64,000 bases of DNA from Streptomyces glaucescens. Its GTDB lineage: Bacteria; Actinomycetota; Actinomycetes; Streptomycetales; Streptomycetaceae. The position numbers and the translations under genes are program-made. Below the pieces are notes generated by a model. That model made no database searches and was not told where the DNA came from. It was given only the letters and a program-made list of their open reading frames with translations. Positions 34,921-43,212 of this stretch are shown here, in pieces; positions within the stretch are counted from its first letter, which is position 1; every line of letters starts with the position of its first letter. The stretch is taken from the NCBI RefSeq assembly GCF_000761215.1, contig NZ_CP009438.1:2933501-2997500 (forward strand). The letters run 5' to 3'.

Positions 34921-34936
34921 CTCCAGACATCTGGAG
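34921..34936 (-). promoter_or_regulatory. Inverted repeat covering a ribosome-binding site
   Basis: On the minus strand CTCCAGATGTCTGGAG has 7-bp arms (CTCCAGA/TCTGGAG) and ends in the GGAG of the ribosome-binding site, 7 bases before the start at 34913. It could be an operator or an RNA hairpin that hides the site. Confidence 0.55.
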
Positions 34937-35039
34937 ACTCCCCCGCGCGGCCCCCTCCCGCATCCTCGGAAGGGGCCGGACTGCTCCGAACGGGTGCGGT
35001 TCGCCCCACGGGTGGTTTAGCGGGACGGGCGCACGGCCC

Positions 35040-35819
35040 TCAGACGAGGTCCACGAGGCCGGCGATCGAGTCGACGACCTTGGACGGGCGGTACGGGAAG
35101 TCCTCGATCTGCCCGGGCCGGGTCAGGCCGGTGAGGACCAGGAAGGTCTGCATGCCGGCCTCGATGCCGGCCAGGACGTCGGTGTCCATCCGGTCGCCGA
35201 TCATGGCGCTGGTCTCCGAGTGGGCGCCGATCGCGTTGAGGCCGGTGCGCATCATCAGCGGGTTGGGCTTGCCCGCGAAGTACGGCTTGCGGCCGGTGGC
35301 CTTGGTGATCAGCGCGGCGACCGCGCCGGTGGCGGGCAGCGGGCCCTCGGTGGACGGGCCCGTCTCGTCCGGGTTGGTGCAGATGAACCGTGCGCCGCCG
35401 TTGATCAGCCGGACCGCCTTGGTCATGGCCTCGAAGGAGTAGGTGCGGGTCTCGCCGAGGACGACGTAGTCCGGCTCGTGGTCGGTGAGGATGTAGCCGA
35501 TGTCGTGCAGCGCGGTGGTCAGGCCCGCCTCGCCGATGACGTAGGCGCTGCCGCCGGGGCGCTGGTCGTCGAGGAACTTGGCGGTGGCGAGGGCCGAGGT
35601 CCAGATGTTCTCGATCGGCACTTGCAGACCCATGCGGTTCAAGCGGGCGTGCAGGTCGCGCGGGGTGTACATCGAGTTGTTCGTGAGGACGAGGAACGGC
35701 TTGCCGGACTCGCGGAGCTTCTTGATGAAGGCGTCGGCGCCCGGGATGGGCACGCCCTCGTGGATCAGTACCCCGTCCATGTCGGTGAGCCACGACTCGA
35801 TGGGCCTGCGGTCTGCCAT
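35040..35819 (-). CDS. HAD-IIA (NagD-like) phosphatase
   Basis: Haloacid-dehalogenase-superfamily phosphatase of 259 residues. Motif I is [13 protein letters not shown] (nucleophile Asp), motif [10 protein letters not shown], motif III Lys in [10 protein letters not shown], and motif [15 protein letters not shown]. The C2-type cap lies between motifs II and III. It matches NagD-type nucleotide or sugar-phosphate phosphatases. ATG 35819 has AGGAG at good spacing. The frame continues to a TTG at 35828, which is less likely. Confidence 0.92.
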   Translation of the reverse strand: MADRRPIESWLTDMDGVLIHEGVPIPGADAFIKKLRESGKPFLVLTNNSMYTPRDLHARLNRMGLQVPIENIWTSALATAKFLDDQRPGGSAYVIGEAGLTTALHDIGYILTDHEPDYVVLGETRTYSFEAMTKAVRLINGGARFICTNPDETGPSTEGPLPATGAVAALITKATGRKPYFAGKPNPLMMRTGLNAIGAHSETSAMIGDRMDTDVLAGIEAGMQTFLVLTGLTRPGQIEDFPYRPSKVVDSIAGLVDLV

Positions 35820-36008
35820 GTGCTGCAACTCCTGGCGTACGTGCGGATGTACTGGGGCGCCGGAACCACGGCGTACCGACGCCCCCAGACTAGTCAGGAG
35901 GCGGCGATCGTGACCCCGTCGGTCACCTGGTGACCAGGTGCCGGCGCCGGTATGCCGGCGGCCGGCGGCGCACGTCCCGCGAGGAGGGCCGCGGGCGCCG
36001 CGGGCGCC

Positions 36009-36932
36009 TCAGCGGCGCCTGCGGCGGCCGAGCAGCGCGGCGCCGGAGAGCAGCAGCAGCGCGGTGGCGGCGAGGGCGCCGCGGGCGAGCGGGGACGGGC
36101 CGGTGGCGGCGAGTTCACCGGGGAGGCCCGGGAGGGGGGCGCTGTCGCGCCGCCCCGGGAGCTCCGTGGCCGGGGGCCGCGTCCCGCTCCCCGGCTCCGC
36201 GGTGGGGTGCGCGTCGGGGGCGGCGCTGGTGGCGGCGCCGCTTTCGGTACCGGTGTCCGTGCCGCTCCCTGTGTCGGCGCCGCTGTCGGTGCCGGTACCG
36301 GTGCCGGGGTCGGTGCTGGTGCCGGTTCGGGGGGCGGTGGGGCGGTCCTGGGGGGCGTCGATGGCGAAGCGGTAGTCGTTCGACTGCCCGACCCAGTCGC
36401 CGTCGTCGTCCCGGCGCTGGACGACCGCCGCGGTGGCGGTGACCCGGTTGGCCACGGCGTCGGAGGTGACGGCGAGGCGGACCTTGACGCTGAGGGTCTT
36501 CCCCGGACCGACGGTGAAGCCGGGGAAGCCGTCGTCGAAGGCACCGACCAGCTCGTCCCGGTCGGTGGCCTCGAAGCGGACGGGGTGCGGCTGGGCGCGG
36601 TGGCCGTCGTAGAACTCCAGGAGGGGCTGCGAGGGTTTCAGCTCCCGCTCCTCGTCCACGAGCACGATCACCGGGTGGACGCCGGTGCAGGGCCGGTCGG
36701 TGGTGTTGGTCAGGTCGAGGTACCAGGTGCCGTAGCCGCCGCCGGCCGGGTAGCTCCGGGGCCCGCCGTGGATGCGGGTGGTGAGGGGGAACGTACGGGC
36801 CTCGGGGGTGGCGCACGCCGGAGCGGCCGCCGGATCCGCGTGCGCGGGGGCCGGCACGGCGAGCAGGACGGCGGCGGCTGCGAGGCAGCACGGGGCGGCC
36901 GCGCGTCGGAGCGGTCTCGAAACCAGTCGCAT
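36009..36932 (-). CDS. Cell-wall-anchored surface protein with LAATG sorting signal
   Basis: Exported protein of 307 residues. The signal peptide (1-32) ends in APAHA. A beta-rich domain follows (about 38-195; RIHGGPRSYPAGGGYGTWYLDLTN and DELVGAFDDGFPGFTVGPGKT), then a Thr/Gly/Ser/Asp-rich linker (TDPGTGTGTDSGADTGSGTD) and a sorting signal: LAATG, hydrophobic helix, RRRRR tail. LAxTG is the class E sortase motif used by chaplins and other Streptomyces surface proteins. The class F sortase at 33696 is near but not adjacent. The function is unknown; an adhesin-like surface role is inferred. Confidence 0.85.
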   Translation of the reverse strand: MRLVSRPLRRAAAPCCLAAAAVLLAVPAPAHADPAAAPACATPEARTFPLTTRIHGGPRSYPAGGGYGTWYLDLTNTTDRPCTGVHPVIVLVDEERELKPSQPLLEFYDGHRAQPHPVRFEATDRDELVGAFDDGFPGFTVGPGKTLSVKVRLAVTSDAVANRVTATAAVVQRRDDDGDWVGQSNDYRFAIDAPQDRPTAPRTGTSTDPGTGTGTDSGADTGSGTDTGTESGAATSAAPDAHPTAEPGSGTRPPATELPGRRDSAPLPGLPGELAATGPSPLARGALAATALLLLSGAALLGRRRRR

Positions 36933-36990
36933 GAACACATGACCATGCCGGGTGGGGGCGGGCGTGTCCGGGCGACGCTCCGCGCGAGCC

Positions 36991-37268
36991 GGGAAGTGCG
37001 CTCGATCGGCGCAGGGCCGCGGTGGGGTGCGGCGCCGGGCCGCCGTGGGGTGCGGCGCCGGGCCGCCGTGGGGTGCGGCGCCGGGACGTCGGCGCCGCGC
37101 GGCGGGCCTCCTGGACGCCGGGGCGGGTCCAGGGTGCGGCGGGAAAAGCGCTCGATCGGCGCAGGGCCGCGGTGGGGTACGGCGCCGGGCCGCCGTGGGG
37201 TGCGGCGCCGGGACGTCGGCGCCGCGCGGCGGGCCTCCTGGACGCCGGGGCGGGTTCAGGGCCGCGGC
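36991..37268. repeat. Nested tandem duplication (about 150 and 127 bp units)
   Basis: Two long direct-repeat units (about 36993-37142 and 37143-37268) share sequence from GCGCTCGATCGGCGCAGGGC to GGACGCCGGGGCGGG. Inside, a 23-bp unit (GTGGGGTGCGGCGCCGGG followed by CCGCC) occurs three times in the first copy and twice in the second. The block fills the gap between the surface-protein start and the ROK gene, whose last codons lie in the second copy. Confidence 0.85.
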
Positions 37269-38467
37269 GGAAGCCCTGGGACCGGGGTCCCCGGCGTCGG
37301 GGTCCGTCCGAACAACGGGGCCAGCAGCAGTTGCGCCGCACCCTCGGCGACCCCCCGCTCCCCACCGGGGGCGACCCGTACGGGCACCGTCTCGGCCCCC
37401 TCCCGCCGGGCGCGGTCGGCGAGGACGCCGGCGACCCCGCGCACGAAGGCGTCCGGCGCGGCGGCGACCGTACGCCCGCCGAGCAGGACGAGGTCGATGT
37501 CGAGCAGCCCGACGAGGTTCGCGGCGCCCGCGCCGAGCACGCGCGCGGCCTCGTCGAGGTCGCCGCCCGCGACGGCGGCCAGGCACAGCGCCTCGATGCA
37601 GCCGTGACCGCCGCAGCCGCAGGGCGGGCCGTCGAGCTGGATGACCTGGTGCCCGAACTCCCCTGCGCCGGTGCGCGCGCCCCGGTGGACGGTGCCGCCG
37701 ATCACCAGGCCGGCGCCGAGCCCCGTACCGAGGTGGAGGTAGGCGAAGGACCCCACGGCCCGGCCGACCTCCTCCCCCACGGCCAGGCCGAGTGCCGCCG
37801 CGTTGGTGTCCTTGTCGACGACGACCGGCATGCCGAGCCGCCGGGCCAGCGCGTCGCGCAGCGGGAAGCCGTCCCACTCGGGGAATCCGGTGACGCGGTG
37901 CAGTACGCCGCGGGTGTGGTCGAGCGGGCCGGGCAGGGCGACGCCGACCCCGAGCACACCGCCCGCGCGGGCCGCGCCCGCCGCCCCGCCGGCACCCGCC
38001 GCCGTGTCCGCCGCCATGTCCGCGCCCGCGCCCGCGACCGCTTCCGTCACCTCCCGGGCGACCGCCGCGACGACGGCGTCCGCGCCCGCCCCCAGGTCCA
38101 GCGGTGCCCGCCGCTCCACCACCACCGCGCCGGTGAGGTCCACCAGCACGGTGCGCAGCTCGTCCCGGTCCAGGTGGGCTCCGACGGCGTGGCCCGCGCC
38201 CGGCACCAGCCGGAGGACGGTGCGCGGTTTGCCGCCGGTGGAGGCGCGGCGGCCCGCCTCGGCGGCGAACCCTTCGGCCCGCAGCCGGGCGGTGATCTTG
38301 CTGACCGCCTGCGGGGTGAGCCCGGTGCGCTCGGCCAGCTCCAGCCTGCTGATGCCGTCCTCGCCGGCGGTGCGCAGCAGATCGAGCACGAGCGCGGTGT
38401 TGTGGCTGCGCAGCGCCAGCAGATTCGCGCCCTCGGCCCCTGCGTTCGTCCTGTTCACGCCACCCAT
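37256..38467 (-). CDS. ROK-family transcriptional regulator
   Basis: Regulator of 403 residues. An N-terminal winged HTH (about 15-75; LALRSHNTALVLDLLRTAGEDGISRLELAERTGLTPQAVSKITARL in pieces) is followed by a ROK sugar-kinase-like domain with ATP/sugar motifs VDKDTNAAALG and HLGTGLGAGLVIGG. The zinc site is EFGHQVIQLDGPPCGCGGHGCIE. Residues 140-165 are an Ala/Gly-rich insertion. It is divergent from a Gfo/Idh/MocA gene across a 47-bp gap that is mostly a 12-bp inverted repeat, so it probably represses both. ATG 38467 or GTG 38458 could be the start. Confidence 0.9.
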   Translation of the reverse strand: MGGVNRTNAGAEGANLLALRSHNTALVLDLLRTAGEDGISRLELAERTGLTPQAVSKITARLRAEGFAAEAGRRASTGGKPRTVLRLVPGAGHAVGAHLDRDELRTVLVDLTGAVVVERRAPLDLGAGADAVVAAVAREVTEAVAGAGADMAADTAAGAGGAAGAARAGGVLGVGVALPGPLDHTRGVLHRVTGFPEWDGFPLRDALARRLGMPVVVDKDTNAAALGLAVGEEVGRAVGSFAYLHLGTGLGAGLVIGGTVHRGARTGAGEFGHQVIQLDGPPCGCGGHGCIEALCLAAVAGGDLDEAARVLGAGAANLVGLLDIDLVLLGGRTVAAAPDAFVRGVAGVLADRARREGAETVPVRVAPGGERGVAEGAAQLLLAPLFGRTPTPGTPVPGLPPRP

Positions 38468-38482
38468 TCTGCCGTGCGCTTG

Positions 38483-38509
38483 CACTTTGGCAACAGCGTT
38501 GCGAAAGTG
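38483..38509. promoter_or_regulatory. Probable ROK operator between divergent genes
   Basis: CACTTTGGCAAC (38483-38494), AGC, GTTGCGAAAGTG (38498-38509): 12-bp arms matching at 11 of 12 positions. It ends 5 bases before the ATG of the plus-strand gene and 15 bases from the ROK start, so occupancy would silence both. Confidence 0.75.
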
Positions 38510-38514
38510 GACGC

Positions 38515-39600
38515 ATGACGACTGGCACCTCAGGCACTCCCCTCCGCGTCGGCCTCATCGGCTACGGCCTCGCGGGCTCCGTCTTCCACGCCCCGCTGAT
38601 CGCCACCACCGAGGGCCTCGCCCTCGACACGGTGGTCACCGCCAACTCGGAGCGGCAGGAACAGGCCCGCACCGAGCACCCCGGCGTCCGGATCGCCGCC
38701 ACGCCGGACGAGCTGTTCGGCCGCGCCGGCGAACTCGACCTGATCGTCATCGCGTCGCCGAACAAGACGCACGTCCCGCTCGCGAAGGCCGCCCTCGAGG
38801 CCGGCCTGCCGGTCGTCGTCGACAAGCCGGTGGCGGGCACCGCCGCCGAGGCGCGCGAGCTGGCGGACCTGGCCGCCGGCCGCGGACTGCTCCTGTCGGT
38901 GTTCCAGAACCGCCGCTGGGACAACGACTTCCTCACCCTGCGCAAGCTGCTCGCCGAGGGCGAGCTCGGTGACGTCTGGCGCTTCGAGTCCCGCTTCGAG
39001 CGGTGGCGCCCGCAGCCGAAGGGCGGCTGGCGGGAGTCCGGCGACCCCGCGGAGATCGGAGGGCTGCTGTACGACCTGGGCAGCCACGTCGTCGACCAGG
39101 CGCTGGTCCTCTTCGGCCCGGCCACCCACGTGTACGCGGAGGCGGACGTCCGCCGGACCGGCGCGGAGACCGACGACGACACGTTCATCGCGCTGACGCA
39201 CGCCGGCGGGGTCCGCTCCCACCTGTACGTGTCGGCCACCACCGCCCAGCTCGGCCCGCGCTTCCGGGTGCTGGGCTCGCGGGCCGGGTACGTCAAGTAC
39301 GGCCTGGACCCGCAGGAGGCGGCCCTGCGTGAGGGGCGGCGCCCCGGGGACGGGCAGGACTGGGGCGTGGAGCCCGACTCGCTGTGGGGCCGGGTCGGTT
39401 CCGGCGAGTCCCCGGCGACCGGCGGCGGCCGGCCCGAGCCCACGCTGCCGGGCGACTACCCCGCCTATTACGCGGCGATCGCCCGCGCCCTGCTGGAGGA
39501 TGGCCCCAACCCGGTGACCGCACCGGAGGCGGCCGCCGCCCTGGACGTACTGGAGGCGGCCCGCCGTTCGGCCCGAGACGGAGTGACGGTGACCCTGTGA
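38515..39600 (+). CDS. Gfo/Idh/MocA-family oxidoreductase
   Basis: NAD(P)-dependent sugar or polyol dehydrogenase of 361 residues. The N-terminal Rossmann fold begins VGLIGYGLAGSVFHAPLI, with DLIVIASPNKTHVPLAKAALEAGLPVVVDKPVA containing the conserved Lys of the EKP-like motif (here DKP). The C-terminal domain has GGLLYDLGSHVVDQALVLFG with the catalytic His region. The substrate is unknown. The ROK regulator next to it suggests a sugar. Its stop overlaps the GTG of the next gene, so the two are coupled. Confidence 0.93.
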   Translation: MTTGTSGTPLRVGLIGYGLAGSVFHAPLIATTEGLALDTVVTANSERQEQARTEHPGVRIAATPDELFGRAGELDLIVIASPNKTHVPLAKAALEAGLPVVVDKPVAGTAAEARELADLAAGRGLLLSVFQNRRWDNDFLTLRKLLAEGELGDVWRFESRFERWRPQPKGGWRESGDPAEIGGLLYDLGSHVVDQALVLFGPATHVYAEADVRRTGAETDDDTFIALTHAGGVRSHLYVSATTAQLGPRFRVLGSRAGYVKYGLDPQEAALREGRRPGDGQDWGVEPDSLWGRVGSGESPATGGGRPEPTLPGDYPAYYAAIARALLEDGPNPVTAPEAAAALDVLEAARRSARDGVTVTL

Positions 39601-40121
39601 CGCACCCGCAGAAGCACACCCCGCACGCCCCCGCCATGACCCCGAAGATCACCCCCGAGCTGGTTCCGAGCATCGAGGAGCTGGAGGCACAGGAACGCCG
39701 CCTGGTCTTCCGCCGGTTCACCCCCGACGACGCCTGGGAGCTGGGCTCCCTCCTGGTTCGGCTGGCCCGGGAGCGGCAGGCCCCGGTCGCCATCGACATC
39801 CACCGCGCCGGCCAGCAGCTGTTCCACGCCGCGCTGCCCGGCTCCACCCCGGACAACGACGCCTGGATCGCCCGCAAGCGCCGGGTGGTGGAACGCTACG
39901 GCGCGGCCTCCTACCTGGTGGGCGCCCGCTTCCGGGCCAAGGGCACCACGTTCGAGGAGTCGTCCCGGCTCGACCTCGACCGGTACGCGGCGCACGGCGG
40001 CTCCTTCCCGATCAACGTCGAGGGCGTCGGCGTGATCGGGGCCGTCACCGTCTCCGGGCTGCCGCAGCTCCAGGACCACCGGCTCGTGGTGGAGGCGCTG
40101 GAGGAGTTCCTGAAGGTCTGA
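39597..40121 (+). CDS. UPF0303/heme-degrading-domain-like protein
   Basis: Protein of 174 residues of the GlcG/HbpS-related UPF0303 family: SIEELEAQERRLVFRRFTPDDAWELG, PVAIDIHRAGQQLFHAALPG and a C-terminal GGSFPINVEGVGVIGAVTVSGLPQLQDHRLVVEAL. Members bind heme or small ligands; the actual role is unknown. GTG 39597 overlaps the stop of the dehydrogenase, which supports co-translation. ATG 39636, nearer the conserved domain, is an alternative start. Confidence 0.85.
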   Translation: MTHPQKHTPHAPAMTPKITPELVPSIEELEAQERRLVFRRFTPDDAWELGSLLVRLARERQAPVAIDIHRAGQQLFHAALPGSTPDNDAWIARKRRVVERYGAASYLVGARFRAKGTTFEESSRLDLDRYAAHGGSFPINVEGVGVIGAVTVSGLPQLQDHRLVVEALEEFLKV

Positions 40122-40212
40122 GCGCCTCGACCGGGCGTAACCAACTGCGCTTGCGCGCCCGGGCGTTCCCGACGCGGCACGGAAAGCGCGCGGCTGGGAA
40201 TGCCCCGGCCGG

Positions 40213-40257
40213 TCCCTCCGGTTGCCACACACGTGACTGCCGTGGCAACCGGAGGGA
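40213..40257 (+). promoter_or_regulatory. Perfect 16-bp inverted repeat hiding a ribosome-binding site
   Basis: TCCCTCCGGTTGCCAC (40213-40228) and its exact complement (40242-40257) flank a 13-base loop containing CACGTG. The right arm contains GGAGGG, the ribosome-binding site of the gene at 40266. Either an RNA hairpin blocks translation or the palindrome is an operator. Confidence 0.75.
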
Positions 40258-40265
40258 TCACCCGT

Positions 40266-41135
40266 ATGAGCACGCTCCTCAAGAACGACGTGGGCCGGTA
40301 CGGCATCTGGAGCATCGGCCTGCGCTCGGAGGACCCCGCCCTCGCGGGTGAACGGGCGGAGGCCGCCGCCGAGTTGGAGGAGCTGGGCTTCGGCGCCGTG
40401 TGGCTGGGCGGCAGCAGCGCCGCGCGGCACGCCGCCCCGCTGCTCGCGGCCACCTCCACGCTCACCGTGGGGACCAGCATCCAGAGCATCTGGCAGTACG
40501 AGGCCACCGAGAGCGCGGCGTCCTTCGCCGAGCTGGAGGCGGCGCACCCGGGCCGCTTCGTCCTGGGCCTCGGGGTGAGCCACGCCAAGCTGGCGGCCCA
40601 GTACCGGCGGCCGTACTCGGCGCTGGCCGGCTACCTGGACGCGCTGGACGGGGCGGGCGTACCGGCAGGCCGCCGGGTCCTCGCCGCCCTCGGCCCGAAG
40701 ACCCTGGAGCTGTCCCGCGACCGGGCGGCGGGGGCGATCCCGTACCTGGTGACACCCGAGCACACCGCGCGGGCGCGGCAGCTCCTGGGCGACGGCCCGC
40801 TGCTCGCACCGGAGCTGAAGGTGATCCTGGAGACGGACCCCGGCCGGGCGCGCGCCACGGCCCGCGAGGTCCTCGCCGACCCGTACCTCTCCCTGCCCAA
40901 CTACACCAGGAACTTCCTCAGCCTCGGCTTCACCGAGGACGACCTGACGGACGGCGGCAGCGACCGCCTGGTCGACGCGGTGTTCGCGTGGGGCGACGAG
41001 GAGCGGATCCGCGCCCGGATCGACACGTACGTCGACGCGGGCGCGGACCACGTGGCACTCCAGGTGGTGGGCGGAGCGGACCGGGACACCCTGCCGAGGG
41101 AGTCCTGGAAGAGGCTGGCGTCCCTCCTCGGGTGA
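40266..41135 (+). CDS. LLM-class F420-dependent oxidoreductase
   Basis: Luciferase-fold oxidoreductase of 289 residues, of the F420-type group (TIGR03620-like). Visible segments include YGIWSIGLRSEDPALAGERAEAAAELEELGFGAVWLGG, LTVGTSIQSIWQYEATESAASFAELEAAHPGRFVLGLGVSH and a C-terminal RIDTYVDAGADHVALQVVGG. The substrate is unknown. ATG 40266 follows GGAGGG at 10 bases, inside the strong inverted repeat at 40213-40257. The 215 bp after it hold only degenerate GCAGCCACCG-type repeats before the convergent FAH gene. Confidence 0.9.
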   Translation: MSTLLKNDVGRYGIWSIGLRSEDPALAGERAEAAAELEELGFGAVWLGGSSAARHAAPLLAATSTLTVGTSIQSIWQYEATESAASFAELEAAHPGRFVLGLGVSHAKLAAQYRRPYSALAGYLDALDGAGVPAGRRVLAALGPKTLELSRDRAAGAIPYLVTPEHTARARQLLGDGPLLAPELKVILETDPGRARATAREVLADPYLSLPNYTRNFLSLGFTEDDLTDGGSDRLVDAVFAWGDEERIRARIDTYVDAGADHVALQVVGGADRDTLPRESWKRLASLLG

Positions 41136-41350
41136 GGGAGCCCCCCGAGGGGCGCGGGGAATTGCGCGGTGAACTGCCCGAGCACCCACCGCACGCGCGC
41201 AACCGCCGGCGCACGCAGCCGTTGCACCCGCGCAGCCGTCGGCCCGCCGCGGCCACCGCACCCCGGCAGCCGCCGACGCGCCGCAGCCACCGCACGCGCG
41301 CAGCCACCGGCCCGCCGCGGCCACCCGCGACCTTCGGGCGGGCGCCCCCG

Positions 41351-42208
41351 CTACGCGCCCCGCAGCTCCTGCCGCTGCCGCCCCAGCCCGTCGATCTCCA
41401 GCTCGACCACGTCGCCGGGCCGGAGATACGGCTTGGGCTCGGGCTGCCCGAAGGCGACACCGGCGGGCGTGCCGGTGCTGACGACGTCACCGGGGTACAG
41501 CGTCATGAAGTGCGACAGGTACCGCACGACCTCCCCGACCGAGAAGATCTGCTCCGCCGTGCTCCCGTCCTGCTTCAGCTCCCCGTTGACCCACAGCCTC
41601 AGCCCCAGCTTCTGCGGGTCCGGCACCTCGTCCGCCGTCACGAGCCACGGCCCGAGCGGGTTGAACGTCTCGCAGTTCTTCCCCTTGTCCCAGGTGCCGC
41701 CGCGGTCCATCTGGAACTCCCGCTCGGACACGTCGTGCGCCACCGCGTACCCGGCGACGTGCGCGAGCCCGTCCTCCGGGGAGTCCAGGTAGCGGGCCGT
41801 GCGCCCGATGACGGCGGCCAGTTCGACCTCCCAGTCGGTCCTCACCGAGCCACGGGGCACGAGCACGGTGTCGTTCGGCCCGACCACGGTGTCCGCGGCC
41901 TTCAGGAAGACGACCGGCTCGGCCGGCGGCCGGGCGCCGGTCTCCTGCGCGTGGTCGTGGTAGTTCAGCCCGATGCACACGACCTTGCCGATCCGGCCGA
42001 CCGGCGCCCCGATCCGCACCCCGGCCGCGTCGAGCACGGGCAGGTCCCCGACCTCCGCGGCGGCCCGTACGCGGGCCATGGCCGCGTCGTCGGCGAGCAG
42101 CGCTCCGTCGATGTCCGGCACGACGTCCGACAGGTCCCGCAGGTTCCCGTCGGTGTCGAGCAGCGCGGGCCGCTCGGCCCCGGCCGTACCGACTCGCAGC
42201 AGCTTCAT
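41351..42208 (-). CDS. Fumarylacetoacetate hydrolase-family protein
   Basis: FAH-superfamily hydrolase of 285 residues. The core includes KVVCIGLNYHDHAQETG, EPVVFLKAADTVVGPNDTV, the metal-binding WEVELAAVIG with Glu ligands, YAVAHDVSEREFQMDRGGTWDKGKNCETFNPLGPW and a C-terminal TPAGVAFGQPEPKPYLRPGDVVELEIDGLG. Such enzymes cleave or decarboxylate acyl-pyruvate-type intermediates in aromatic degradation. The substrate cannot be told. ATG 42208 begins MKLLRVG, the normal family start; the frame upstream is not protein-like. Confidence 0.92.
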   Translation of the reverse strand: MKLLRVGTAGAERPALLDTDGNLRDLSDVVPDIDGALLADDAAMARVRAAAEVGDLPVLDAAGVRIGAPVGRIGKVVCIGLNYHDHAQETGARPPAEPVVFLKAADTVVGPNDTVLVPRGSVRTDWEVELAAVIGRTARYLDSPEDGLAHVAGYAVAHDVSEREFQMDRGGTWDKGKNCETFNPLGPWLVTADEVPDPQKLGLRLWVNGELKQDGSTAEQIFSVGEVVRYLSHFMTLYPGDVVSTGTPAGVAFGQPEPKPYLRPGDVVELEIDGLGRQRQELRGA

Positions 42209-42394
42209 GTTCACAATCTCCCTCGATCGCGGCGGTCCTCCGCGGCGAGGGCCCGGGTGCGGCGGGCCCCGGCCGCCGGAGGACTGGTCGATCGTCCAAG
42301 GTCCGGTTCCACTCCGCAAGACCCCGTTCACGTACTGGACCCGCGGCGCGCCCCGGTTCCTCGGTGCCCCGCCGGCGGAGCAGGCCGGGCTGGT

Positions 42395-43114
42395 TCACCG
42401 GTAGAGCACGGCCCGCTCCACGGCGCTCCACGTCGTACTGGTCACCACGTACAGCGCGGCGGCCAGCGGTACGACGGCCACGGTGACCAGCGTGAAGAAG
42501 GACATGAACGGCATGACCTTGGTGATCGCCCCCATCCCGGGCACCGGCTGCCCGTCCTGGCCGGCCGACGCCATGGGATGGGCGGCCATCATGATCTTCG
42601 TCCGCCGGTAGTTGAAGGCGGCTACGGCGGTGACGAGGACGAACAGCCCGATGTACACCAGCCCCGCGTCGCCGAGGAGTCCACCGCCCCCGTTCAGCGC
42701 GTCCAGCCAGCGGTCACCGAGCGGCGCGCCGAGCAACTCGTGCCCGAGCAGCCCGTTGGCCTCGCCGCCGATCGTCCCGCTGGAGAACAGGTGGTAGAGG
42801 AGGAAGAACGCGGGCAGCTGGAGCACCCCGGGCAGGCATCCGGCGAGCGGTGACACCTTCTCCTCGCGGTGCAGCTCCAGCACGGCCCGCTGCAGCCGCT
42901 CGGGGTCCCGGCGGTACTTCCTGCGCAGCTCGGCGATCCGCGGCTGCAACCGGGTCCGGGCCTGCTGACCGCGCGCGGCGGCCCGGGACAGCGGGTGCAC
43001 CAGCAGCCGTACGAACGCGGTGAACAGGACGATCGCGGCGGCGGCCGCGGAACCGTGGAAGAGCGGTTCGAGCAGGTCGGCAAGCTGCTCGACCAGGTGA
43101 GCGAAAACGGACAT
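42395..43114 (-). CDS. YidC/Oxa1-family membrane insertase (accessory paralogue)
   Basis: Membrane protein insertase of 239 residues with about five hydrophobic helices. The conserved TM2 Arg is in FTAFVRLLVHPLS, followed by the charged cytoplasmic hairpin RIAELRRKYRRDPERLQRAVLELHREEKVSPLAGCLPGVLQLP. The C-terminal TMs include FMSFFTLVTVAVVPLAAALYVVTSTTWS. It is shorter than the housekeeping YidC and lacks a periplasmic domain, so it is likely a specialised copy. It follows a small DUF6412-like gene in the same direction. Confidence 0.9.
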   Translation of the reverse strand: MSVFAHLVEQLADLLEPLFHGSAAAAAIVLFTAFVRLLVHPLSRAAARGQQARTRLQPRIAELRRKYRRDPERLQRAVLELHREEKVSPLAGCLPGVLQLPAFFLLYHLFSSGTIGGEANGLLGHELLGAPLGDRWLDALNGGGGLLGDAGLVYIGLFVLVTAVAAFNYRRTKIMMAAHPMASAGQDGQPVPGMGAITKVMPFMSFFTLVTVAVVPLAAALYVVTSTTWSAVERAVLYR

Positions 43115-43212
43115 GGGTGAGTGAGCCCTCCGGGGTCTCGTCGTGCCGTGACGGGAATGGCGGCATGACGACCCGCGCGGGATCACCAGGTGGGACGTGC
43201 TGCTGGATCGCC

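Noticed and set aside
32571..35933. 1120-codon plus-strand frame over cslZ, sortase and HAD genes
   Set aside because: Shadow frame; the four minus-strand genes beneath it have complete catalytic motifs.
36009..38558. 849-codon minus-strand frame spanning the surface-protein and ROK loci
   Set aside because: Only its last 307 codons are a real protein; the rest is an Arg/Gly shadow of the ROK gene and of the repeat block.
41136..41350. Coding gene in the GCAGCCACCG-rich gap
   Set aside because: Degenerate short repeats, no ribosome-binding site and no protein-like composition in any frame.
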